Assembly: GCA_014925825.1 (NCBI GenBank)
Contig: JACGCK010000081.1
Span: 62,001-126,000, forward strand
Origin: Pholiota molesta
Lineage: Eukaryota > Basidiomycota > Agaricomycetes > Agaricales > Strophariaceae
Length of the DNA stretch: 64,000 nt
Direction: 5' to 3'
The position numbers were made by a program, and so were the translations under genes. Below are positions 46,730 to 60,076 of this stretch, in pieces. The notes under the pieces were generated by a model. It was not told the DNA's origin, did not search any database, and was given only the letters and a program-made list of their open reading frames with translations. The first letter of the stretch is position 1. Every line of letters starts with the position of its first letter.

Positions 46730-48561
46730 CTACGGCCGGGGCGATATCCGCACATCCGTCAGCGTCGCGTCCAGGATCGGCGAATGGCTGAGGCTCCGCG
46801 ACCCCGACCGCCCGAGCGGCAGCGCGATGCTCGAGTGGTTCGCGTGGTGGTTCTGCTGCGGCCGCCGCGACGGCGTCTTGCCCTTCTTCAGCACGGGCGT
46901 GTGCTCGTCGCTCCCGTCGTCGTCGCTCTCGCCGTCCTCCTCCCACTCGTCCGCCTCACGCAGCTGCCGCAGCTCGCCCCCCGCGCCGCTCTGCTGTCGC
47001 CGGTGGCCGTTCGCCTGCGCCGGAAGGCGCGCGTGCCCGGATGCCTCGTCGTCCTCGAATGCGTTGAACAGTGTTGTGCTCTGCGCCTTGTAGAGCGAGC
47101 TCTGTCGCCCATGGTGTTGCGCCCGGCCCGCGCCCACGCCGCCCATGTGGATGTCCATCCCGCCCCCGTCGCGGTCCCGCTCGCCGCCCACGCCGTTCCA
47201 CCCATCGAGGGACATGCGACCTTGCAGGCTCAGCCGCGGGTTCATCAAGCCGGTCTCGAGTGTCGAGTGATGCTGGCCGTGCGTGTGATCGAGCGGCGGC
47301 GCGGAGGTGCGGGACAGGTTGAGCACGTGCACACCGAGGAAGGTGACGATGAAGCCGGCGAGGAGGGAGAAGGTGTTAGAGGCGTCCGAGGTGTTGAAGC
47401 CTTGGAAAAGGATGAGGGAGGCGACGATGGTGCAGGTCGAGAAGCCGACATAATACAGGGGATTGACACTATTCATTACCGCATTAGTTACGTGCAAGGC
47501 AAAAAATGTGATACTCACACGTTGGTAGAGAAGGTGTCCAGCGCCTTGTTGAAGTAATTCATCTGAACGAGTATCGAGAGCCCCACGATTATCATAAACA
47601 CGTATGTGCTCGGATGCGTGAATTGGTTGTTGCCACCGAATGTCAGTTTAACGGCAACACCGAAGCCTTTGATGGCCATAACACTGATCGAGCCGACGAG
47701 GGAGCAGATGGATAGGTAAACGAGAGGATTTGAGCGTCCGTATTTCGGTACGACCATGTAAATCATGATGAGTGTAAAGACGACCACCGAGAAGCAGTAC
47801 AGAAGAAAACCTATGATGAGACGCTATCAGAAGCTGGCGGCGGGGGCTTTATTTATGCGCACCTGGCTGGATAGCAAAATGCAGAATTTCATCGACAGTA
47901 TTGATAGGCTTGTCCTCTGGAGCATGTAGTACGATAATAAGAGAGCCTAACAGGCATAATGCGCACCCCACTCGACCCAAATGACCCAGCTCTTCGCCCA
48001 GCAGGAATGATGCAAGAACGGCACTGGAATGGGGGAAAGTCAGGGGTTAACGGGATATGGCAGACGATGCGGGTCATAGAGCGTACACACCCTATTAGCA
48101 CACTAAGAGCACCTAAGGGGGTTACGAGAATTGGAGGCGCAAATGTGTATGCCGCAAAGTTAGCAACTGCAGAGACGGTCTTATGAGTCGGTTTCTAGGA
48201 TGATTGTGAGGTCCAACTCACTTTCGCCAATGACCACTATAGGTAGATATTGTGTTGGATGAAAATAAAAAGGTAATCGGAGCCATTGGTCCACGTACTG
48301 GTCACCATTCCTGCCCACCATATTGGATTTCTGAGATATGCGAGATTGTCAGAGGCTTGTGCGTAGGTCGAGGTAAGTGCTGCATCATTCAAGCCCTATA
48401 CAAAGGATAGATTAGTAAGTCATCCCACATATTGACAACATCTAGATATACTTCGAAACTGGTATCCGAAGTACAAGTACCTTTTTCGTGATGATAAAAC
48501 TTGAACCAATGCCGACAGAACCGCAGATGGCGAGGATAAGTCCGATGTATTTGTCTTCCAT
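46730..48561 (-). CDS. NIPA-type magnesium transporter (DUF803)
   Basis: Multi-spanning membrane protein of the NIPA/DUF803 family within the drug/metabolite transporter superfamily; animal members carry Mg2+. The start at 48561 gives MEDKYIGLILAICGSVGIGS, then SSFIITKKGLNDA, NPIWWAGM, NFAAYTFAPPILVTPLGALS, VLIGAVLASFLLGEELG, GCALCLLGSLIIVLHAPEDK, QMNYFNKALDTFSTNVVNPL and YYVGFSTCTIVASLILFQGF, all in family order. A GC-rich polar C-terminal tail of about 180 residues (46730-47300), rich in Ser, His and Asp, follows the last membrane segment. Introns at about 47461-47517, 47814-47861, 48009-48090 and further short ones. Confidence 0.92.
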
Positions 48562-49546
48562 TATGTAGGCAGCAGCGCTGTCAGGTGTAGCGCTGCGTCG
48601 ACGATTATTGAGAAAGGAAAGGGAGGGACGGAGCCAGCGCTTGGTGAGAAAGAAGAATGAGCTGTGAGCTGGACGCACGGATGAGGAAGTCGTCGTAACA
48701 GACGACAATGCCAGGAACAGCACACCGCCGCCACAGTCACGTGCTCTCGGCCATTCACCCATATCCGTCGCCTCCGCATTGCCTCCGCAGTGCCACCCCT
48801 CTCAGCTATTTATTGCATGTCCCAAAACCTTCGAATGTTATAGCCTTTTGCTGTTACCGAGGTTAGGAGATACTCAGGACCTCTGACTCCAAGAATTAGA
48901 ATACAGTATGCTGCAGTACTTCTGTTTTTTAGGAGCTATCTTCCAGTAACTACCGAGTTACACGCAACTGTATATTATACAGTATATACAGTATATTTAT
49001 CCACAAATATCGTTGACAACCATGAGCGCTTGAATGTTTGAACAGGCATGGTTAACAGCTCGCCATATCGGTATCCAGATCAAATGAGTAATTTGCAAAT
49101 GCCAATCAGACAACGTTCCTACCGCTTTGGGACTAGTCGTACAAGATATTCAGTCACGGTGGAGCGCGCACTAGCGCGCACCTTGGGCGTCTAAATCTCG
49201 TGGACTTGTTCTCCAATGACCAAATACATTATACAAAATTTCAATGAGTCAATAAGCCATCAGATACTATTTTCTTGTGGAAATTCGAAGTGTGAAAATT
49301 GACTGCGTTATCTGATGATTCTGATCTCGTTGACTGAGAAAAGCTTCGCAGGAAAAGCTTCATACCAGGTCTCGATTGGTTGGCAGAATCAATCTTCCGC
49401 ATGGTTACCCATATTCATAGCGAAGAACAGGCTAGTCTAAGACTCTAAAGGTCAAGTTATCACCATTGTAAATTTTCATTTCGATATATAATGTTACATT
49501 TCCGTTATCATGAACCCAAATTGTACTTTACTCATTGCCTACTCAA
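48562..49546. other. Intergenic region; contains copy of a local repeat (48,900-49,260)
   Basis: No supported gene. The stretch from about 48,900 to 49,260 is a diverged copy of 52,400-52,640 (shared: TACCGCTTTRGGACTAGTC, CTAAATCTCGTGRACTTG, CCAAATRCATYATAYAAAAT). Confidence 0.6.
48900..49260. repeat. Diverged local repeat, copy A
   Basis: Related by eye to the 3' flank of the questin-oxidase-like gene at 52,400-52,640; many substitutions and gaps. It may be the outer remnant of an older gene duplication. Confidence 0.55.
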
Positions 49547-50286
49547 TCAAGGTGTGGCATATGCAGCAATCGCGCTAGCCAAAGCGGCGTCAACGGTAGC
49601 CTGAATCGAAGTGGCGGTAGGAACGAGATCGGCCTAAAGGGGGTGTAGCAAGAAAAATTAGGCAAATTACAACGAATACGGAAAACACCAAGTGCAACTT
49701 ACAGGGGCAGCGGCAATGAGAGCAGCCTCGAATGCAACAGTACTTGCGTTCAAAGCTATCAAATCTTGCTTGACGAGAGCTCCGATACCACCGATGGGAA
49801 GACCGTCGAAGGCAGGCTTCTTGATGACGATTTGGTTGAGGGCATCCAGGATTGTAGGCACGAAGCCTTGAACGGCGGTCAAGACAGAGTTTCCGTCAGC
49901 CTCAGAGAAAGGCGTCGGTACGACGTTCTGAAAGAGTTGCTCAGAAATATACTCGGAAATATGAGCCGCTAAATACTCACCGTCACATCTGTGGTACCCT
50001 GATTAATCGAAGTATCAAGGGTTTGAGCCTGACTGTGAATGCTCTATGGTATAAAAGGCATATGATAATGTTACGGTCAATATCTACGTTCTTATAAACG
50101 TTGGCGGCTGCTTACCAGAGCCACAGTCAAACTTCCTCCAGTAGCTGGGAAGTTGGTGATCGTCGTGTCGAGGGTGGTCAACTGACTGGAGATGGTGCTA
50201 ATGTCGCTGAGGATATTAGCAACAGTTGAAGCGTAAGAAGAGACGGCGATGGAGGCGAGGACTACGAGAGAAGAGTAGAACTTCAT
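49547..50286 (-). CDS. HsbA-like secreted hydrophobic surface-binding protein
   Basis: The start at 50286 gives a signal peptide (MKFYSSLVVLASIAVSSYAS). The mature part is an alpha-helical protein of about 160 residues with the HsbA pattern: LSDISTISSQLTTLDTTITN, LTAVQGFVPTILDALNQIVI, PAFDGLPIGGIGALVKQDLI, LNASTVAFEAALIAAAP and TSIQATVDAALASAIAAYA. Four exons; introns at about 50042-50116, 49928-49980 and 49634-49702. HsbA proteins bind hydrophobic surfaces and can recruit hydrolases in Aspergillus; that role here is inferred. Confidence 0.85.
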
Positions 50287-51389
50287 ATTGCTGATTTCTG
50301 GTCGAGATGGAGAAGTTGAGATACTTGGTCGAGCTTTATATCTCGCAAAAGTGGATGCTTTAAAAAATAAAGTCAGTCAGCTGAACATCGAGGAATGCTT
50401 GTGATAAATAGAAATAAAAGAAAGTCCTATTAGAGCGAGAAGCTTCTCAGCGACATCCCGAAGGACTTCCAGACCAAAGGCTCATGCAATTGTTTCTGGG
50501 AAAATGTTATATGTCAATCAAATGATGCACACTGACGACACCCATGCGCGCGGGTCAGCAGTGCATGAATAGAGTAACAATCCTCGTCCTTTGATCATTC
50601 GGATGCAGAATACACTATACTAGTGACCGGTGACCAACTGAATCTTACGGTAGACTTTGGCAAAGGGAAACAAAACGGGTGGCCGAGAGCGCTAGATATT
50701 TTTGTCTACGACCACTTCGAAAGTGATTCTATCTTTCAAGAACGTTGCCAAAATTCCTGTATTGATTCGATGAATAGATGAACCCCGTGGGGAAAGCGAA
50801 TAGATGTGCGAATTGGGTCAGAATATGCAGAGAAGCAGAAGAATGGTGGTGGGGAATGTGGGGAAGGGACTCTAATAATAAGCCGCCTTGACAATCGCAA
50901 CTACAGAAGACGAGATTTCATGAATCACAAGCTGTTGTATTATTACTTACATGTACTTACACTACAATGGCGACATTGCTAGCATGTACCCCGCTTCTCA
51001 TCAATTTCATGTGGTAGATCTGATTGGGCTTCTTCTGCGTCCTGCATTCCTGTATTGACACTGCTGGAGGTACTTGATCACTGTTTCGTGTGGAAACAGC
51101 CCGGAAACAGTATACTTTGAACAAGTATCATTGGCTGGTCCGGATCAAAGCTTCGGTAACGATCTTGCTTCTTGCTCGAAATGGGCAGTTTCCCAAAAAA
51201 AAAAAACACCTATGGCCTCCAGCACTGGATCATGAGTGTAACATCCCAAAATACGATCACAGAATATCGACGGTGGATAACTTTGCTTTTTTGAGAATTG
51301 TTAGAATAGTTTTTGCAAGTTTACTGCTTAGCTTCTCTTTTAATGAAGCTTGAGGTATCTCTAAAGAAGTCTAAATCACGGAAATAGCT
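50287..51389. other. Intergenic region, no gene recognised
   Basis: About 1.1 kb between the HsbA-like start and the duplicated segment. An 87-codon ORF at 51090-51353 has no coding support. Confidence 0.5.
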
Positions 51390-52340
51390 AGAGAAAGGCC
51401 CTTTACTCCTTCGAAACTCGATCATTGCGACAGGAAGGACAGGTGATCAAAGGCATAAACCAATTGAGTCCGTACAAGACAAACCAATGTGTATAGTATA
51501 ACTGTGTCATTTCAACTGCTTGCGATGTCTTTGTATGCCCTTGGAAAGCTTGCAACCGTATCGACCCACCTTACCCCGCAGCGCTTAGAAATTGCGCTCT
51601 ACGCGCATGCGGTCATGTCAGCAGACAAGGCAAAAGCAAGAAATACAAAACTTCTTTGAAACCGGGTACAATCTACAAAACTTCTGTGAAATCGCACAAT
51701 AATCCTCAATCACCGCCGACGTGCAATCTGTTCGACCTCAAGTACAACGTGTGCAATTATTTTATGTTGTTTTACCGTCTGTCAGCATAAAATATTTTGA
51801 AGTTGGTTTTGTTCCAGCGCTGGCTCACCTTTGTGATCGAATTTCTGCGAATATTTAGGACAACACGACCAACTTCAACCTCCAACTTGAAGCCCTCGAG
51901 CCTTATCCCACCTGTTCGAACGCAATTAAGCGATAGCAGCCCTCGATAAGTACAGGACAGTGACATTCTGTGAATGATAATCGAGCGTACGTTGTATGGG
52001 GTTAAAATATTTGGCCAGGGGCGGTTGAGGGAAGGGGTCAAACGACATGGCGAATTCAGTCTCGATTTTCGATCGGCCGACCGTGCATATGTACGCATGA
52101 GAAGCATTATCATGGGAAGGTAAGTATGTAAGCGCGGAGGACCGCGGCCTTGTGTTCCTGGCGCTTGAGCACCGAACATCGGGTGCGGACGAAGAGCGGC
52201 GAAATCAGGAGGTGCATACAAAGTCGAGCTGCACTTGCGACCTTTCCTCCATACTTGCTCCATACAGTGAAGGTCAACAGCGCCGCCAACTCAGCGTTCA
52301 CTGAGTTAACCGTTCCAAAGCACGATCACGAAAGAGCGAG
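51390..52340. repeat. Diverged duplicate of the 3' part of the questin-oxidase-like gene and its flank
   Basis: Aligns with 52,730-53,700 in order: a shared stretch around GGACAGGTG...CTTACCCCGC, AAAACTTCTT, then the CDS-like part. The percentage identity could not be computed. Confidence 0.75.
51840..52330 (-). pseudogene. Pseudogene fragment of a questin-oxidase-like gene
   Basis: The encoded fragments LCMHLLISPLFVRTRCSVLK and REHKAAVLRAY match LMHLLTSSLFVRPLCAVLTR and REHKAALLRAY of the intact gene at 53080-54799. Frames switch near 52110 and the 5' half is missing. It is therefore broken and truncated. Confidence 0.78.
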
Positions 52341-53079
52341 ACGTTGATCATATGTATCAAACATACTATACTTAATACAGTACTTTCGGTTTAGGGATCT
52401 GCTATAAGCTACAGTACTTCTGTTTTAGAAATCTGCTATAAGCCATACTAAATATCGAGCCATGATGGCTTCGCTGTTCCAGTAGCCACATATGCAAATA
52501 CCAAATTAGTCCACATTCTTACCGCTTTAGGACTAGTCAATCAATATACCCAGTTGAGCGCCTAAATCTCGTGAACTTGCGTTTCAAGGACCAAATGCAT
52601 CATATAAAATCTCGAGAGGTCGACAAGGTGGAAAGACCATGCTCAAGTTTTCATATAAGGAATGAGTCAATCTCAAATTCACCATATTGCCTCGAATAAG
52701 TTTTACTCAGCCACCAAAATGGCGGGAGAAACGCCCTCTAGTCCTTCAAAACTGATTCGTTGCGACGGAAAGGACAGGTGCACGAATCTTACCCCGCGGC
52801 ACTTTATTGTGCGCAACGCACATAGAATCATGTCGGCAGACAATGAGAGGCACAAAAATGCAAAACTTCTTGACAACATACATAATGATACATTTTACAA
52901 TCCTAAAGTACAGCCAAATCGACAGCCAATTCAGTCTGTTAGATTTGAAATACATCGTGGGCAATCCCCTACGTGTTCGTCTGTCATCTTCCAGCTGCGA
53001 ATGAATTGAGATCGGTTTGGTTGCAACACTCACCTTCAATTAAATTTCTGCCAACTTTTCATGACCACCCTACCACACT

Positions 53080-54799
53080 TCAATCTCCAGACTCCCAGGC
53101 CTTATCCCAGCCGAGTGCACTCCGATCCCATTCACCTTCAGGTTGGCCATATCCCGACCACCCAAGTATATCCATCAGCACCCCCGCAGACCTCACGAAA
53201 ATCGTACCGTCCACCTTCCCCATCCCCACATGCGTCTCCTGCTTCTCCTCCCCCTTCGCTCCCGCGCGGAAGGCACCAATCACACCGCCCGGCGGCGTGT
53301 CCCCGAAATGCTGCGCGGCAAACACCAGCGCGCGCATCGTCTTGAGGGTGTGCGCGTCGGAGTGGTACCGCACGCCCTCGATGAGCGCCGGCCAGGGGTT
53401 GTACTCCTCGTCTTTCGCGGGGTTGCCGAGCGCCTGCTGTGCGGGGTCCGGATACTTGCCCAGCGGCGGGCGCGGGACGGGGTTGAACGCCATGACGAGC
53501 GCGGCGTCGATCCTCGGCCGGCCGCGCATGAGCATGAGGAGCATCATCACGGGGAGGTACGCGCGGAGGAGCGCGGCCTTGTGCTCCCGGCGCGTGAGCA
53601 CCGCGCACAGCGGGCGGACGAAGAGCGACGAGGTCAGCAGGTGCATGAGGAAGAAGTCGAGCCGCGGCTTGCGGCCTCGCCGCCCTGTGGAGAAGGTCAG
53701 CAGCGTCGCGACCCAGATGAGCTCCTCCGACTTCTGCGCGAGCTCGGCGTCGGAGAGGGTGTCGCTGATGTGCCAGTTCGCGCAGAGCCGCTGGATTTCT
53801 TCGAAGCCGCCGTTGGCCAGGACAGCCTCCATGCGCTGGCTGATGAATAGATCGGGATTGTAGGGGACGGGCTTGAGCACTTCGGATGCGTAAACTTGCT
53901 CAAGGAGCTCGAGGAGTGTGACACTTTGGGCTGGAGGAGCTTTGCTGACATGGAAATATGCCCTGCTATTGTGAATGGCTGCTTGAGCTAGGCCTGGTTT
54001 TTGATGGTATATCAAGGCTTGGAAGTCATATCGTGCTAGAAATTCAACGAACCGGTAGCGATGATAGTCTCATTTCCGAACTCCGCACCATACTAGGGCT
54101 TTTCGTGAGCAAAATAAGAGTACTGGATACATAAGACGTACGCCAATCTGAATCATTGGATGTACCCTATTCATGCGTGTTAATTCTTGCTGCTGGGACA
54201 TATTATAATAAGGGCACTCACGCGCCTGCCATAACACGATTCAGCATCTCGACGCCCTTTGCATTGGCGTCATCACTGAAAACATATTTCTCAAAGGTTC
54301 CAGTGACACCGTGTTCAGTAATGGCGTTTGCAAAGAATTTGACAAAAGAGCCGTATGCACTGCAGATATAAATTATGACATCATTTCCATGCCATGAAAG
54401 GTCGAGGGGCGGAAACGAACCTCTGGTTCCCCAGATACTGAATCCAATTGTCCTTCTCCACTGAAATAGTCTTATCATGCTCTTCAACGAATTTGGGGCG
54501 TTGTGTTTTGATTTCTTCGGCGTATATCGTCTTTAGGTGTCCCGCTGGTGCGCCCAAATCATATGCGGCAAGGATGCTATACGAAATCGAGGTTGTAGAC
54601 TGAAAGTCCATCCGCAAAGAATAGACAAAATGCCTTACTGGTGGCTCAGATGGTTGTGGAACCCCGATTGACGAAAGAAACAATGGTGCTCCTCAGCATC
54701 CCGCAAGAGCAGCTCTTCAGCTGTCTTCTTGGATGCGTGAGTGATACCAGGAAAGTTGAGCTGGCCTTTCTTGCTGAGCGTGTACGAAAGGTGGGCCAT
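53080..54799 (-). CDS. Questin oxidase-like protein (DUF4243 family)
   Basis: About 450 residues in five exons. The start at 54799 gives MAHLSYTLSKKGQLNFPGIT, then the family hallmark HHCFFRQSGFHNHLSHHILA and YDLGAPAGHLKTIY. Later parts are NWIQYLGNQRAYGSFVKFF, HPMIQIGYGAEFGNETIIAT, GLAQAAIHNSRAYFHVSK, REHKAALLRAYLPVMMLLML and a C-terminus ending GWDKAWESGD. The family name comes from Aspergillus GedK, a Baeyer-Villiger-type enzyme opening questin; most fungal members have no known substrate. An in-frame ATG at 54844 would add 15 residues. No polyketide synthase or other pathway gene is nearby. A decayed duplicate of the 3' half lies at 51840-52330. Confidence 0.87.
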
Positions 54800-55726
54800 A
54801 GTCCTTGACGTTTTGTAGGAAGAGATACCTGTCCTTCGAAGCATGGGATGCGAGACAAAGACGCTTATTATAGTCTGAGTCTATAGGAAGTCTAAATCTG
54901 AATCCTGGTCATGCGGTACACGAAAATGACAAGGCGCGTACTGGCATGACTGAGCGGATGACACATCCTCTTCACACCAACTCTATAAGATTTGCATTCA
55001 GACATGGTTGTGAGCCGTGGCGCGCGCCAGTTGAAGGCTTTGGACGAATAGGAGGTGCGAATATATGGTGTTGAGATGATGAAAAGCCTCCGTATGCGTC
55101 ACTACAACGGAAGCGAGCGCGACAAAATTGCTTACGAAATGCTGCAACGTCATCAGATTAGCCAGCGCTTATTATAATTTTTACGCTGGCTCAATTACAA
55201 GTTTTAGTCAGGTCGCGAGACCAAGGTATATGGAAGCGTCCGTCGATGCCTATGGACATCTCTGAGACCCAATACTTTTACGGGGTTTTCCGCCTGATGG
55301 GCTGTGGGCGCTTGTTGTGCTCTTTTTAGGTGGCACATTAACGCCCTCAAGTGGTAACGGTTTTATTATGACATTGGATGTCGTTGCAGAATTTTCAGAG
55401 AGAAAAAACGATTGATTCACTATATTACATTGTATGATTGTAACACTTACAACTAAGCAACTGAGCGCATAGTCACATACGTAATCTAAAAAAGAGAGCA
55501 GAAAATTAGAACGACTAAAGCTACAGTTATGTATATGCAAATAAACATTCGATGGTCATGTAAATCGTGACAAGCTAAGTGCTCGAAGAAAATGTCAATG
55601 GAAAAGAAGAGTAGTATCCGTGGTTCGTGAGTGACAGTGTTCACGCAGGAGCGCCCAGCGCTCAGCTCCTATTAAGCGTGCGTGGCGAGAAGCACTGTCC
55701 AGATCTTCAAGGCGATCGGCAGCGCC
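54800..55726. other. Intergenic region
   Basis: A 927-bp stretch upstream of the questin-oxidase-like gene and downstream of the next CBM19-like gene. No supported gene, RNA or repeat. Confidence 0.5.
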
Positions 55727-57333
55727 TCAGAAGGGAGTGGAAAACGAGAACGTCACAGGCGGGCCTGTAGTGGTGGTCGGACTTGCGCTCGAGGTGGTCG
55801 TAAGCTGCGGCGCAGGAATAAGCGTGATCACCGAAGATGATGTAGTCGCCTGCGCCACAGCAGAGGTGGTAGTAGGAGCAGTAGCGCTCGCGGGAGTGGT
55901 CGTCTGCACCACAGCAGAGGTGGTGGTAGGAACTGTAGCACTCGCAGGCACGGAAGCGATGACGCTAGTAGGCAAAGGGACTGTCCCTAGCGTCGTCGCA
56001 CCTCCTGCTGGGGCGCAGTCCGTCGGGGTTGCAGTGACAGTCGAGACGACGGTGAGGGTGACAATGCCATTGGTGCCAATCGCGACGGTGGGTGTCACGA
56101 TGGCGTTTGTCGTGGTGGCAGCGACGGTGGTGGAACCGGCGGAGGTGGAGGAGGCGTTTGTCGTGGTAGGCGTGGCGGCAGCGACAGTGTTGGCGCCGGC
56201 CGGAGTGAAGGTAGTGAAGACGCTGGTACCGGTTGTTGTGGTGGCAAGTTGGCGGCGGATTTGACGGCGGTAGTTCAGGGAAATAGTGCTGGCGACGGGG
56301 TATGGGGTGTAGCTGAAGAGGGACGCGCTGGAGGACGTCCCATTGGCAGGAGCTGTGGGTTCGGGGGCAGCGACAAGGGTGATAGTGGTTGGGGCAGCGC
56401 TATTGCTGCTGTTGCTGCTGTTGCTACCAGCGGCAGTTGCAGTTGGGTCCGGAGCAGCGACGAGAGTGATGGTGGTGGGGCTGCTGCTGCTATTGCTCGC
56501 GGACGCAGAAGCTGAACCGGTGGAACCGGTGGCTGCAGGTGTGCTCGATATGATAGTGCTAGCGGACGTCGTAGTCGCGCTACCAGTTCCGGCTGTGGCG
56601 GCGGGCGTAGACAGCGCGATGGTGGTCGCAGTAGGCGCAGCGGTAGCATCCGTAGTTGTAGCGGTACCGTCGTCGCAGTCGTCGTCGGCACCAGAACTGC
56701 CGCCCGTGCTGCCACCAGAAGCGTCCGTGCTACCATCATCGCAATCGTCGTCTCCCGCGCCACCGGTGGTGTCAGTAGCGGTCGACGCAGGGGCAGTGGC
56801 GGTCGCGCTCGTATCTGTGCCGTTCACTCCACCACTGACACCGGCTTGCTCGAAGCGCAACGTCGCATCGGCAGGAGTATCGCAGACGAGCGCGCTTCCA
56901 CTCGTGCTGGGCACGGCGAAGCAGGTGAGGTTCGCACTGCACGGCGTCAAGACCCATGCGCCCGCTTCGCATTGCGCGAATTGCGAGGTGATGCAGGCCA
57001 ATTGTCCGTCTATAAATAGAAGTCAGAAGGCACTCCAAACAAAGAAGGCAAAAAATCCAGCGCACCTGTACAGGAAGCATTTGCGGACAAAGTGGCATAT
57101 TGAATATTAAGTTGCTGGGCCGCTAAGGCGTTTTGTTGGATACTGTTTGTGCTGGTAGCGGTAGCAGAAGTGCCTGTGCTTGTGCTTGTACTGGAGGTGC
57201 TAAGAGTGGTGGTTGTGGCAGTCGAACTTGAGCTTGAAGCTTGGCGCGCTGCGAGAGCAGGTGCAGACTTGACTGGGGCAAGTACAGCAAACACTGCGAC
57301 GAGAAACACGAGAGAAGTGGCTTTGGGTGACAT
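55727..57333 (-). CDS. Secreted CBM19-like protein with long low-complexity Thr/Ala-rich tail
   Basis: The start at 57333 gives a signal peptide (MSPKATSLVFLVAVFAVLAP). One intron at about 57011-57066 splits the Cys-rich module: LAAQQLNIQYATLSANASCT, then QLACITSQFAQCEAGAWVLT, PCSANLTCFAVPSTSG and SALVCDTPADATLRFEQAG. The pattern matches the CBM19-like module of 42833-43823. About 400 residues follow of Ser/Thr/Ala-rich sequence with internal repeats: two DDxCDDG acidic-Cys boxes (about 56665-56760), three TITLVAAP/TIALSTP-like units and two SATVPTTTSAVVQ-type units. Likely heavily O-glycosylated and wall-associated (inference). The tail could extend the binding module from the wall. Confidence 0.78.
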
Positions 57334-57901
57334 TATCGCGTTGTCTTTTTTATGTCGGTAGATAGTTCGAGATCAAGTCAAGTACTTGCAAAAGAATGAG
57401 TGTCGTCGACCGGTCGTCGAGGCTCCTGGCCTGGCAAAAAAGTGAAGAAAAGAAGAGAAGGAAGGAAACGTGGAAAGTAGCAAACTGGGCTGAGAAAGGC
57501 ATAGTTGGGATCTGCGTTTCTTATACGGCGGATGCGCAGAGCCAGGCTATTGTCCTCCCCTTTCATTGTCGTCAGCGGCTTGGTGACAGAATCCTATTGT
57601 GCTAAATTTAAACTCCGGGGCTAAAGTGACAATGGGCGGAATTTGAATTATTACCAGGCCGCTCTGACGCCGAAGAGATATCATTGACCTGTTTATTGCG
57701 CGTCTTTGCCACCAACATGCATTGTAAAATTTGAAGTGAGTGGGAAGGGCGAAGAGGAGAAAGCTGAAAACACATATTTCTTCTCATCCTTGCAAATTTT
57801 TCAACGAACTGACTATTTGAAATCGATACAACACAGGGCCCAGGCCGTCGAATTAGGGAAAGACATGGAGAGGAAGCGATAAAATACAAGGTATAGATGA
57901 T
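57334..57901. other. Intergenic region: promoter of the CBM19-like gene
   Basis: A 568-bp stretch between the CBM19-like start and the RPT6 stop, both minus strand. No further feature recognised. Confidence 0.5.
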
Positions 57902-59438
<1,537 letters not shown>

Positions 59439-60076
59439 ATGATACGAGAGGAGTTAGGATTAGGTTAGGAGGAGACTGAAGCGTACGCGTACGCGTTCAC
59501 GTTGTCTTTGTTTGGCAGTGGTAGGAGGACCAAATATCTGGCCTACACCTTCACTCCGACCCTGCTCCGACCTTTTGAAACTCGTCTTCTTCCAGTCAAC
59601 TCCGTCCTGAATCCGACGGTTTGAAGTCGCTCTAACAGCATTTTCTTTTGCCAAAACACACCGACATATCCAAGACGTAGATGAAATCGCTCTCACTCCA
59701 TGATTCGGAGTCTGGGCGTCATGCACATTGCATCGTGGACTGTTCAAGAACCAAGAGGCCGAAATATTTATAGAAACCCAATATTAATAGAATTCTCAAC
59801 AACGCTCCCGCCAAAACAATGGCCCCAGCAGGTCTTTCTGCCCACGGAAGGTCGAGCGAATCCTGGATAGCTAAACCACCCCGACGTTTCGCGATGGCAC
59901 ATCCCAGAACTTACACGGTCATCCACGGCGTCGATGGAATCTGAATAATTTTCACTCCATGGTTCGAGATGTACACATGATCTGGAGTCTGGATGACATG
60001 CATCGTGGACTGTTCAAAAGGCCGACATATTTATAGAAGTTCAACAGAATTCTAAATAACGCCCCCACCAACGACA
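59439..60076. other. Divergent intergenic region with a partial tandem duplication
   Basis: A 638-bp stretch between the RPT6 start and the membrane protein start. The part 59,690-59,925 is a diverged copy of 59,950-60,185, i.e. of the promoter and first codons of the downstream gene (listed separately). Confidence 0.65.
59690..59925 (+). repeat. Decayed duplicate of the 5' end of the downstream gene
   Basis: Shares with 59,950-60,185: TCACTCCATG, GCATCGTGGACTGTTCAA, ATATTTATAGAA, CAACAGGTCTTNCTGCCCAC-type sequence, GGTCGAGC, ATCCTGGATAGCT and GACGTTTCGCGATGGCACAT. Its ATG (59819) opens MAPAGLSAHGRSSESWIA, against MVSTGLPAHERSSKSWIA at 60077. The offset is about 258 bp. It lacks the rest of the gene. 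Confidence 0.8.

Noticed and set aside
53080..54799. Secondary-metabolite gene cluster around the questin-oxidase-like gene
   Set aside because: No polyketide synthase, other tailoring enzyme or pathway regulator lies nearby; neighbours are housekeeping or secreted-protein genes.
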